Made by a program: the position numbers and the translations under genes. From NCBI GenBank assembly GCA_017407375.1, contig JAFQWT010000145.1:1-16113 (forward strand): a stretch of 16,113 bases of DNA, given 5' to 3'. This DNA comes from Clostridia bacterium (lineage in GTDB: Bacteria; Bacillota; Clostridia; Oscillospirales; CAG-272). How positions within the stretch are numbered: position 1 is the first letter of the stretch; each line of letters begins with the position of its first letter. This document shows positions 6,659 through 14,684 of the stretch, piece by piece. The notes under the pieces are model-generated. The model did not search any database and had not been told where the DNA came from. It saw nothing but the letters and a program-made list of their open reading frames with translations.

Positions 6659-7363
6659 ATGCTGGCTATCTACAAGCGTGAGCTTTCGGCTTACTTTTCC
6701 ACGCCCATCGGCTACGTCTTCTGTGCGATCTTTCTGGCACTGTCGGGCGCGGTGTTTTCCTACACCACCCTCTTTTCGATGACGGCGGACGTCACCTCCT
6801 ACTTTACCGTGATGCTCCTTTTGCTCGTCATCCTCGTCCCGCTGCTTACGATGAAGCTCTTCAGCGAGGAGAGAAAGCAGCGCACCGAGCAGCTCCTGCT
6901 CACGGCGCCCGTCTCGCTTTACGCCATGGTCGGCGGGAAGTTCCTTGCCGCCTATACGCTCTTTGCGGGCTGCACGCTCCTTTCCTTCCTCAGCTTTTTC
7001 ATCCTTTACCTTTCCGCCCACGTCAAAACGGCGGTGCTGTTCGGCAACCTTGTGGCCATCCTCCTTCTCGGTATGACCTTCATTGCCATCGGCATCTTCG
7101 TATCGGCCCTGACGGAAAATCAGCTGGCCGCGGCCATCGGCACGGTAGCGATCCTTCTCGTCCTTGTGCTTGTGAGCTTCCTTAACTCGGTGATCTCGGT
7201 GTACTGGATCCGCTTTGTGCTGTCCAGCATCTCGGTCTTCGCCCGCTTTCAGAACTTCACGCAGGGCGTCTTTGACATCGCCGCGCTCTTCTACTATCTT
7301 TCGGTCTCGGCCGTTTTCCTCTTTCTCACCGTCCGCGTGTTTGAAAAGCGCCGCTGGGGGTAA
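6659..7363 (+). CDS. ABC-2 type permease, GldF-like
   Basis: The protein has 234 residues and six hydrophobic segments, at about 17-35, 49-67, 95-117, 122-145, 150-172 and 203-222. The N terminus (MLAIYKRELSAYFSTPIGYV) and the motif LTMKLFSEERKQRTEQLLLT (63-82) are typical of GldF-type permeases, where the acidic/basic segment after helix 2 contacts the ATPase. It would form the membrane channel, presumably as a dimer, with the ATPase encoded just upstream. AAGGAG lies 5 nt before the ATG. The next start follows the stop after 3 nt, indicating co-translation with the first GldG-like protein. Confidence 0.93.
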   Translation: MLAIYKRELSAYFSTPIGYVFCAIFLALSGAVFSYTTLFSMTADVTSYFTVMLLLLVILVPLLTMKLFSEERKQRTEQLLLTAPVSLYAMVGGKFLAAYTLFAGCTLLSFLSFFILYLSAHVKTAVLFGNLVAILLLGMTFIAIGIFVSALTENQLAAAIGTVAILLVLVLVSFLNSVISVYWIRFVLSSISVFARFQNFTQGVFDIAALFYYLSVSAVFLFLTVRVFEKRRWG

Positions 7364-7366
7364 GCC

Positions 7367-8821
7367 ATGGACTTCAAACGGCTTGCGGGCAGCCGCCGCT
7401 TTCTCGGCAACTCCACGCTGGTTGCCCTTCTTTCGGTGGTCGTGCTCGTCAACATCATCATCAACGCGCTCGTCACGCGCTTTTCCTGGTATCTCTATAC
7501 CGAGGAGCGCTATGAGCATACCGTCGGCGCCGCCTCGGAGACCCTCTTTGCGGACGTCGGCAATGAGGAGCGCGTCCGCGTGATCTTCTGTACGGCAGAG
7601 GAGACCCTGGAGGGGGACACGGTGCGCGCCCTGGTGCTCAACACCTTCCGCCAGCTGGCGGAGCGCCACGCCTTCCTCACCCTGGAGTTTGTCAACATCT
7701 ATCTGAACCCCTCCGCCGTGCGGGACTACACCAGCCGCACAACGGCCTCGGGGGAGACGGTCACCTATACCCTTTCCGAGGACAGCGTGATCCTCGTCTC
7801 GGATAAGGGCTTCCGCGTGGAGAGCTTATCCTCCTTCTTCATTCTGAACGGGGAGGGAGTGATCACGGCCTACAACGGGGAGGAATTTGCCCTGGCCGCC
7901 ATCTCCTGGGTGCTGGCCGACTCCCATCCGCTTGTCGGCTTTACCCACCGCCACGGGGAAAACTTTTCGGAGCTTTCCGCCTTCTCGACCATTCTGATGG
8001 CCGCGGGCTACGATATGACGCTGCTTGACCTTACGAAGGACGTTCCCGCGGACGTGGCCATGGTGGTCATCGCCAACCCGCGCTGGGACCTTGACCGCGG
8101 GGCGGGCGGCATCGATGCTGAGCTTGACCGCCTTGCCGCCTTCCTTGACCGCGGCGGCCACCTCTTCGTCTCGCTTGACCCCTATGCCAAAAGCGACCTG
8201 ACGGGCCTGCGGGCCTTCCTTGCCGACCGCGGCCTTTCCGCCTCGCAGGATATCGTCTACGATGCCGAGGCCTCGGTCACCTATGACGGCTACACCCTCG
8301 GCGTGGGGGCGGCCCCCTCCTCCCTCGGCACCGCCGTCTGGGACCGCGTGGGTGCCACCGATACCGACCTTGCCATCGTCAGCGATGCCTCGGTCATCAC
8401 CTGCACGTCGACCGACCGCTTTACGGCCGAGCCGATCCTTGTCACCTCCAAAACCTCCAAGACCTACAAGAACGGCGTCCTGACGGACGAGGGGGGGAGC
8501 TACCCCGTCCTTGCCGTCTCGCACCGCACGGAGGGGGGCGTCCGCTCGTCGGTGATCCTGACGTCCAGCGTCTACCTTCTGGCCAATGACGTCCTCAATT
8601 CCGCGGTGTACGAAAACCGCGGCGTGCTTTTGGCCACACTGGAGGAGACCGTCGAAAGACCCATGCCCGTTGGCTGCACGCTTCTGCCTGTGGGCAACGA
8701 GCGGCTGGAGGGCCTCACCATGAAGACGGCGCGCCTCTATGCCGTCCTCCTGACGGTGGCCGTGCCGCTTACCGTGGCCGCTGTGGGCGTGTTTGTTACC
8801 GTAAGAAGAAAGATCCGCTAA
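7367..8821 (+). CDS. GldG-like ABC transporter auxiliary protein (first of two)
   Basis: This 484-residue protein has one membrane helix near the N terminus (about 18-38) and one near the C terminus (about 457-478, before VRRKIR). A large domain of about 410 residues lies between them, predicted to be outside the membrane. It shows the GldG/ABC_transp_aux layout: YTEERYEHTVGAASETLF after helix 1, then NPSAV, then AYNGEE, then a GFTHRHGE turn (about 190-197), and LDRLAAFLDRGGHLFVSLDP in the second half. Members accompany ABC-2 permeases and are thought to be accessory to transport; the exact role is unknown. The start at 7367 has only a weak GGGGG site and follows the permease stop by 3 nt. 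Confidence 0.85.
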   Translation: MDFKRLAGSRRFLGNSTLVALLSVVVLVNIIINALVTRFSWYLYTEERYEHTVGAASETLFADVGNEERVRVIFCTAEETLEGDTVRALVLNTFRQLAERHAFLTLEFVNIYLNPSAVRDYTSRTTASGETVTYTLSEDSVILVSDKGFRVESLSSFFILNGEGVITAYNGEEFALAAISWVLADSHPLVGFTHRHGENFSELSAFSTILMAAGYDMTLLDLTKDVPADVAMVVIANPRWDLDRGAGGIDAELDRLAAFLDRGGHLFVSLDPYAKSDLTGLRAFLADRGLSASQDIVYDAEASVTYDGYTLGVGAAPSSLGTAVWDRVGATDTDLAIVSDASVITCTSTDRFTAEPILVTSKTSKTYKNGVLTDEGGSYPVLAVSHRTEGGVRSSVILTSSVYLLANDVLNSAVYENRGVLLATLEETVERPMPVGCTLLPVGNERLEGLTMKTARLYAVLLTVAVPLTVAAVGVFVTVRRKIR

Positions 8822-8831
8822 GGAGAGCGCT

Positions 8832-10475
8832 ATGAAAAAGCTGTTACCGCGCATGGGAAAACGCGGCCGAGGGACGGTCATGACCGCCCTGTCGGCTCTT
8901 GTTCTCGTGGCGGCGTTCCTCCTTGGCATCGGGGCCTCCGCCCTTAAGCAGAGGTGGAACTCCTACATCGATATGACCGAGGAGGGGCTGTACACCCTGA
9001 CCGACGCCTTCCTTGACGAGGTCTCGGACATCACCGATGAGATCGTCATCACCTTCTGCGCCGACCCCGACATCCTCCTCAATAATTACGACACGCGCTA
9101 TACCTACATCATGGCGCGCGAGATCGAAAAGCACATGGACAACGTCACGGTCGTCACCTGCGACGTGGAGCGGAACCCGACCGCGGTGCAAAAGTACCGC
9201 ACCACCTCCACCACCAAGATCTCGTGGGATGACGTGATCGTCAGCTGTGACAAGCGCTACCGCATCCTCACGGCCAAGGCCTTCTTCAGTACCGACTCCT
9301 CGACCGAGGAGTATTTCGCCTACAACGGGGAATACAAGATGGCCAGCGTGATGCTCTCGATCACCGCCGTCCACCGCCCGATCGTCTATTTCACGGTCGG
9401 CCACGGTGAGGCGGTTTACGACCCCACCGACCCCGACAACGCCGAGAACGAGAAGCACCGCGCCTTCTACCAGCTGATGGTCGACAACGGCCTTGAGGTC
9501 AGGACCCTCTCGCTCGATACCGCGGAGATCCCCGACGACTGCGTTCTCCTTGTGATGAACGGCCCGACCGTGGATTACGCCGCGCCCGCAGGGGACCGCT
9601 ACCTCGTGAATGCCACCCCCCCGATCGAAAAGCTGGATCGCTACCTTGACGGCCACGGCTCTCTCATGGTCTTCAAGGACCCGACGGCCTCGCTGCCGGC
9701 CCTTGAGGAGTACCTTGAGGAGTGGGGCATGGCATACCAAAACGGTGTGACCGTCAAGGCCGACCGCACGGGCGCGGGGGATGACGCCGCCCTGGAGGCG
9801 GCGCGTGAGGCGCTCTTTGCCGTGTACCCCGAAAGCTCCAAGGAGGCGCTGGGCAACTCGCTCTTCCCCGACATTGCCGACCTTACCACCGCCCCCCGCA
9901 CCGTGGTGGTGCGCTCGGGCTTTTTGCGGCCGCTGTGGGTGAACAACACCAAGACCTTCTCCACGGCCACCTCCGCCCTCACCTCGCCCGTGCTTCTCTC
10001 GGCGGGGGAGGCCAAGGCCTACAATACCGAGGGGGCGATCGTGGACGATGCGGGGAGCTACTCGCTCGCCCAGATCACGGTGCGCGTCTCCACGGTGGAC
10101 GCCTGCGACTACTATTCCTACGTGTTCTGTGCCGCCACCACCGAGCTGACAAGGAACGAAACGCTCGATAACCCGACCTACGCCAATTACGACGTCCTCT
10201 TTTCCACCGTCCGCTCGATCTCGCGTACCGATGAGTACGCCAGCGATGCGCTCGGCGGTCTCAATATGAACTCCGAGATGTACGGCGGCAAGCGCCTGAT
10301 CCCCTCGGACATCTCCTCGACCGACAAGGACGTCTATGAGAACGGCAAGCTCGTCTTTACCTACCTTGGGCTCACGCCCACGGCGGCCGTATGGTGGACC
10401 GTCCTCATCCTTTCCCCCGCGGTGGCTGTGCTGGCCGTGGGCGCCGTGCGGCTCGTCCGCCGCCGCCATCGCTAA
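8832..10475 (+). CDS. GldG-like ABC transporter auxiliary protein (second, diverged copy)
   Basis: This 547-residue protein has helices at about 17-38 and 519-540, the latter followed by RLVRRRHR. The family start pattern is clear: YIDMTEEGLYTLTD (about 45-58). Landmarks shared with the preceding gene product are a beta-strand pair near IVITFCADPD, NPTAV, AYNGEYKMA, and FTVGHGE (about 187-193). The second half is longer than in the first copy and differs strongly. The two look like products of an old tandem duplication, perhaps forming a heteromer beside the permease. The Shine-Dalgarno AAGGAG overlaps the end of the preceding gene's stop region, with 10 nt between genes. No catalytic motif is evident. 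Confidence 0.85.
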   Translation: MKKLLPRMGKRGRGTVMTALSALVLVAAFLLGIGASALKQRWNSYIDMTEEGLYTLTDAFLDEVSDITDEIVITFCADPDILLNNYDTRYTYIMAREIEKHMDNVTVVTCDVERNPTAVQKYRTTSTTKISWDDVIVSCDKRYRILTAKAFFSTDSSTEEYFAYNGEYKMASVMLSITAVHRPIVYFTVGHGEAVYDPTDPDNAENEKHRAFYQLMVDNGLEVRTLSLDTAEIPDDCVLLVMNGPTVDYAAPAGDRYLVNATPPIEKLDRYLDGHGSLMVFKDPTASLPALEEYLEEWGMAYQNGVTVKADRTGAGDDAALEAAREALFAVYPESSKEALGNSLFPDIADLTTAPRTVVVRSGFLRPLWVNNTKTFSTATSALTSPVLLSAGEAKAYNTEGAIVDDAGSYSLAQITVRVSTVDACDYYSYVFCAATTELTRNETLDNPTYANYDVLFSTVRSISRTDEYASDALGGLNMNSEMYGGKRLIPSDISSTDKDVYENGKLVFTYLGLTPTAAVWWTVLILSPAVAVLAVGAVRLVRRRHR

Positions 10476-10485
10476 GGAGGGTGCT

Positions 10486-12354
10486 ATGAAGAAACATCAA
10501 TTCCTCCTTCTCCTCCTCCTTGGCGCCGCGGTCCTTCTTTTGGTGGCGTACCTTGCCATCGTCCGCCCGATCGTCAACCGTCCCGACGACCCCGCGCCCC
10601 CCGTCACCACCGGGGAGGGCGAGGGACTCCAGTACAACAAGTACACCCTTCTCTTTCCCGCCAAGAGCCGCTCGGACATCATGGCCATCAAGGTGCATAA
10701 CGAGCACGGCGAGTATATGCTGGCACGCACCTCCACCGAGGAGGGCAAGGCGCCGACCAACACCTCTCCCTTTGTGATCTACAAAAAGAAGGATGACGGC
10801 TACGTCGGTTACCCCTTCATCGCCTACAATGAGGAAAGCTTTGCCTCGCTCATCGTGGCCACGGGCACCTTCTACTATATGACCAACGTCACGGAGGAGG
10901 CCACTGCCGCAGGGCAGACCATCCGTTACGCCGATTACGGCCTTGACCCCTCGCAGGATCCCGCGTGGTTTGAGCTGACCCTCACGGAGGGGGAGCCGCT
11001 CCGCGTGTATATCGGTGACGTCACGGTCAACGGAAAGGATTATTACGTCCGCCTTGAGGGGCGGGACGCCGTGTACGTCAGCAGCTCCTCCCTGGTAAAG
11101 GACACCGCCTTTGTGGAGCTTTCAAGCTTTGTCTCACCCGCACTTACCTCCTTCTTTGTGGAGTACGGCTACTACTACACCAAGGACTTCTCGCTCTTTA
11201 AGGGGCGTGCCGACACCGTGACGAGGAATTCCATGGTCTCCTATAATTACAGGACCTACGTGGACGGTACCCTCTCGGAGGAGGAGGCCTCGGGCCCTGT
11301 CAACCTGCGTACCGCCAAGGAGGCGATCGTTACCGCCCTCCTCGGTAAGCGCGTGGGGGACAGCGGCATCACCTTCACCCTCACGGAGGACGGCAAGAGC
11401 GTGGAGTACCGCATCACCGAGCTTACCTCAGTGATCCCGCTCTCCATGGCGGTGGACTTTGTCAACGCCTCGGAGCGGAGCGACTTCTACGCAGGCGTGG
11501 CCTACCACTTTACCGCTCCCGAGGAGCGCCTGGCCTACCACCCGAACTCCTCGCACTACATGTCGGTGCTGGAAGCGCTCGGTGCGCTTGTCGGCACACG
11601 GACGGTGGCGGTGGGGCTGGACCTTGAGGAGATCGAACGGTACGGGCTGGACGCCCACGTCATCTCCTACCTGACACCGAAGGACGCGCGCTATGACAGC
11701 GTGAACGAGAACGATATCCTTGTGGACGAGTACGAGCTTGTCAGGATCTATATCAGTGAAAAGCAGGCCGACGGTACCTATTACGTCGGCAGTGAGCTGA
11801 CCGACATCGTGGCGGTGGTGGACGGCGAGACCCTCGCCTTCCTTGAGCATTCCAACGCCTGGTGGCTCAACTCCTCGCTTTACAGCGTCAACATCAACAA
11901 GGCAGGGAAGCTGACCTTTGACTTTGATTACGGGGACGTGGACAAGACCTACACCTTTGACATCCGCCACACCTCGGTAACGGGCGATAAGCTTTCGGTC
12001 TCCGCCGTCATTTACGGGGAGGAGAACGCGTTTGTCAACGTGGATGCCTTCAAGAGCTTCTATATGCACCTCGTCTCCACCGACTATGCGGATGAGTACC
12101 GCGGGAGCGTCCCCATACCCGAGGTCCTGGCAGGGCCAAGGACCCTGACGATGACCCTGGAGATGACGGACGGCGAGACCTACGTCTACCGCTTCTATCC
12201 GTACAGCGAGCGCCGCGTGCTTGTCTCGCTCAGTACGGGGGGCGGCGCCGAGGGTGCTTACTTCTATATCTACACCTCCGAGGTGGAGAAGATCTACCGT
12301 GACATTGCCCTTCTCGTTAGTGGAGGCGTGCCCGATCCCGAAAAGCAGTATTAA
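10486..12354 (+). CDS. DUF4340 domain-containing membrane-anchored protein
   Basis: The protein has 622 residues with a single N-terminal helix (about 6-26) and a long extracytoplasmic part. The segment RYADYGLDPSQDPAWFELTL, then LRVYIGDVTVNGKDYYVRL and DAVYV (about 147-200), matches the DUF4340 pattern of YGLD, IGD and YYVR. Such proteins are regularly encoded beside GldG-like proteins and ABC-2 permeases; their biochemical role is unknown. The last 300 residues are rich in Tyr and beta-type sequence and less recognisable. AAGGAGG lies before the ATG at 10486, which I prefer over the in-frame start at 10336 that lies inside the preceding gene. Confidence 0.85.
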   Translation: MKKHQFLLLLLLGAAVLLLVAYLAIVRPIVNRPDDPAPPVTTGEGEGLQYNKYTLLFPAKSRSDIMAIKVHNEHGEYMLARTSTEEGKAPTNTSPFVIYKKKDDGYVGYPFIAYNEESFASLIVATGTFYYMTNVTEEATAAGQTIRYADYGLDPSQDPAWFELTLTEGEPLRVYIGDVTVNGKDYYVRLEGRDAVYVSSSSLVKDTAFVELSSFVSPALTSFFVEYGYYYTKDFSLFKGRADTVTRNSMVSYNYRTYVDGTLSEEEASGPVNLRTAKEAIVTALLGKRVGDSGITFTLTEDGKSVEYRITELTSVIPLSMAVDFVNASERSDFYAGVAYHFTAPEERLAYHPNSSHYMSVLEALGALVGTRTVAVGLDLEEIERYGLDAHVISYLTPKDARYDSVNENDILVDEYELVRIYISEKQADGTYYVGSELTDIVAVVDGETLAFLEHSNAWWLNSSLYSVNINKAGKLTFDFDYGDVDKTYTFDIRHTSVTGDKLSVSAVIYGEENAFVNVDAFKSFYMHLVSTDYADEYRGSVPIPEVLAGPRTLTMTLEMTDGETYVYRFYPYSERRVLVSLSTGGGAEGAYFYIYTSEVEKIYRDIALLVSGGVPDPEKQY

Positions 12355-12384
12355 TTTGAAAAATATATAAATGAGGAAAACAAC

Positions 12385-14226
12385 ATGAGCATTCAAACCA
12401 AAGGCAAAACCCCCTCGAAGGCCAAAAAATGGCTGATCCCCGCCGTGGCGCTGCTTCTTCTTGCCGCCATCGTCTTTGCGATCGTGTGGTCGAACATTGA
12501 CCACAGCTATCGCTACGATAAGAAGGACCTCTCCGCCTTCTTTGACGCCTCTGTCCTTGATAAGGACACCCTCGCCGCGCTCGACGTCCGCGTCGACACC
12601 ACCGTCACGGAGGATAAGATCCTCACCCGTGCGCAGGAAAAGCTCATCGCCCTCGAAACGGCGAAGGGCGCCTCGCGCCCCCTGTACGGGAAGAAGACCG
12701 ACGCCATCTTCAATGACGTTGTCTGGCTCTACTACGAGGTCTTTAAGGTGGACGATGCCACGGGTGCCAACCCCACCCTTGTCATGTCCAACACCGCCAT
12801 CACCGACCCGAAGGCCTCCACCGTCGTGCGCCTTGGCTCGGGCACTCTGGCCTCGGCGCTTGAGACCCTGCTCATCGATTACGGTAGCTTTACGACAAAT
12901 TTCTCGCGCAAAAGCGACGCCGGGGACGTCTTTACCTTTGGTGAGAACCTCGTCCTGAACGTCAAGGCGACCTACGAGAATGACGGCACCACCGCCGACT
13001 ACATCAAGTCGAAGACCTACACCTACTACTACAAGGCGGAGGCCGCCACCGCGGAGGAGAACGCGGATAACGTCACCGATTACGAGGCAAAGCTTGACCT
13101 TGGGGTCTCCGACACCACGGTCAACGACAAGTTTGTGGCGGCCCTGCGTCAGAAGCTGGCCGACACCGCCAACTGCAAGGTCGGCACCACTCTGACCTTT
13201 GACCTTGACGGCATCGTTGTGAAGGACGGCGCCGCCGCGCAGGAGGTCTCCTTTGAGGTCAAGATCACCTCGGCCATCAAGGCAGAGAAGAAGACGATGA
13301 CCACCAAGCTCCCCGAGAAGCTGACCTACAAGGGCGCCGATGATAAGAGCCAGGAGCTGACCAAGGACAGCTATATCACCTTCAACGTCATGGTCGAGAG
13401 CGTTGCCTCGCTGAACGAGACGACCGTCAAGGCCCTCCTTGGCGATGCCCTGACCGAGGAGCTGACGCCCGCCGACAAGCAGACGAAGGACGAGAAATAC
13501 GCCGAGTATTACCTTGAGTACACCAAGGGTGTCCTGATCGACGAGTACCTTGAGGATACCAAGAAGAACGACCTTGACGACCTCAAGACCGTCATCCGCA
13601 ACGCCCTTTGGAAGAAGATCGCCAAGGAGTACGCCACCACCGATAAGATGCTGGGCTACCCCGAGAGCGAGATCACGCGCTACTACAAGACCGCCCTCAA
13701 CAATTACGAGTACGAGTACAACACCAACTCCACGAACCTCAAGACCTACAAGACCCTTGACGAGTATATCCTGAAGAGCGCGTTCGGCAAGACCTCGACC
13801 GAGATCGCCGAGTGGGATGAGGAAAAGCGTGAGGCCGAGATCCGCGCCCTTATCGAGAAGGACGCCAAGGAGCAGATCGCCCGCAAGCTCGTGCTCTTCT
13901 CGCTGGCGGACGTCCTTGAGGTCTCGGTTGACCGTAAGGATATGAAGGACGCCAAGGAAACGCTTTACGCCGCCACCTACACGCAGTATTACAACATGTA
14001 CAAGCAGCTTCTCAGCGGCTCGTACTCCGCCACCGATCTTGAGGCCTACTCCGCCGCGTATGCCGAGTCCTATGCCTCCGCCGCGGTGGACGGCCTGACC
14101 GATGCGTACCTCCGTGAGTACGCCACCATGGCAAAGGTCCTTGAGGCGCTGCTTCCCGATCCCGTCGCCTACGCCGAGAGCCACGTGACCTGGACGCTTT
14201 CGGGCGAGGCCGATACGGCGGAATGA
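12385..14226 (+). CDS. Membrane-anchored trigger-factor-like protein with a degenerate FKBP domain
   Basis: This 613-residue protein has an N-terminal anchor (about 17-36) after a Lys-rich start, so most of it should lie outside the membrane. RLGSGTLASALETLLID (about 147-163) corresponds to the LGSG-x(4)-GFEEAL part of FKBP/trigger-factor isomerase domains, but its flanking residues are changed. The helical C-terminal part, with DAKEQIARKLVLFSLADVLE (about 492-511), resembles the trigger factor C-terminal domain. It aligns by eye with the protein starting at 14685, including AALR, VKIT, TLDEYIL/TLEEYIV. A chaperone role for exported proteins, comparable to PrsA, is likely but inferred. The 30-nt gap before it is AT-rich; GAGGA precedes the ATG. 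The stop overlaps the rnhA start (ATGA). Confidence 0.7.
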   Translation: MSIQTKGKTPSKAKKWLIPAVALLLLAAIVFAIVWSNIDHSYRYDKKDLSAFFDASVLDKDTLAALDVRVDTTVTEDKILTRAQEKLIALETAKGASRPLYGKKTDAIFNDVVWLYYEVFKVDDATGANPTLVMSNTAITDPKASTVVRLGSGTLASALETLLIDYGSFTTNFSRKSDAGDVFTFGENLVLNVKATYENDGTTADYIKSKTYTYYYKAEAATAEENADNVTDYEAKLDLGVSDTTVNDKFVAALRQKLADTANCKVGTTLTFDLDGIVVKDGAAAQEVSFEVKITSAIKAEKKTMTTKLPEKLTYKGADDKSQELTKDSYITFNVMVESVASLNETTVKALLGDALTEELTPADKQTKDEKYAEYYLEYTKGVLIDEYLEDTKKNDLDDLKTVIRNALWKKIAKEYATTDKMLGYPESEITRYYKTALNNYEYEYNTNSTNLKTYKTLDEYILKSAFGKTSTEIAEWDEEKREAEIRALIEKDAKEQIARKLVLFSLADVLEVSVDRKDMKDAKETLYAATYTQYYNMYKQLLSGSYSATDLEAYSAAYAESYASAAVDGLTDAYLREYATMAKVLEALLPDPVAYAESHVTWTLSGEADTAE

Positions 14227-14669
14227 AAAAGGTAACGATCTATACCGACGGTGCCTGCCGCGGCAACCCCGGCCCCGGCGGCTACGGTGTGATCCTCACC
14301 TACGGCGCCGCCCGCCGAGAGCTTTCGGGCGGGGAGCCGTCCACCACCAACAACCGCATGGAGCTGCGCGCCGCCATTGAGGGCCTCCGTGCCCTCCGTG
14401 AGCCGTGCGAGGTTACGCTGTATTCCGACTCCCGCTACCTCGTTGACGCGATCAACGAGGGGTGGGCGCGCTCCTGGCAGAGGACGGCTTGGAAGGGAGG
14501 CAAGGCCAAAAATCCCGACCTTTGGGAGCAGCTTCTCACGCTTCTCGACGTGCACCGCGTGACCTTTCATTGGGTGCGCGGGCATGACGGGCATGAGGAA
14601 AACGAGCGCTGTGATGCGCTGGCCACCGCCGCCGCCGACAGTTACCGTCCCGAGCCCACCATAAATTAA
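14223..14669 (+). CDS. rnhA: Ribonuclease HI
   Basis: The 148-residue protein matches bacterial RNase HI over its whole length. It cleaves the RNA strand of RNA-DNA hybrids in the cytoplasm. The opening IYTDGACRGNPGPGGYG carries the first catalytic aspartate D9. NNRMEL gives E47, YSDSRYLV gives D69, and WVRGHDGHEENERCDALA gives H121 and D131, so the full active site is present, as is the basic handle region around W85-K96. The start codon overlaps the stop of the upstream gene (ATGA) and has no clear Shine-Dalgarno sequence, so translation is probably coupled. It sits between two paralogous envelope proteins, where it has no obvious functional link. Confidence 0.97.
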   Translation: MKKVTIYTDGACRGNPGPGGYGVILTYGAARRELSGGEPSTTNNRMELRAAIEGLRALREPCEVTLYSDSRYLVDAINEGWARSWQRTAWKGGKAKNPDLWEQLLTLLDVHRVTFHWVRGHDGHEENERCDALATAAADSYRPEPTIN

Positions 14670-14684
14670 ACAAGGAGAACCGCC

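Noticed and set aside
10336..10485. Earlier start for the DUF4340 gene inside the preceding gene.
   Set aside because: The added residues are arginine/proline/serine-rich shadow sequence, while the ATG at 10486 has a strong AAGGAGG site and begins a typical membrane anchor.
12355..12384. Separate promoter before the first trigger-factor-like gene.
   Set aside because: TATATA at 12364-12369 could serve as a -10 box, but there is no -35 box at the right distance and no terminator upstream, so read-through from the Gld-type genes is more likely.
11428..14184. A 918-codon open frame on the minus strand, and similar long antisense frames at 5762-7669, 7826-8929, 8844-10469 and 14691-15806.
   Set aside because: They lie opposite well supported genes. 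Codon bias in this GC-rich sequence (many GAC, CTC, GTC codons) removes stops from the opposite frame. The translations have shadow composition (runs of V, G, H, D, R) and show no domain motifs.
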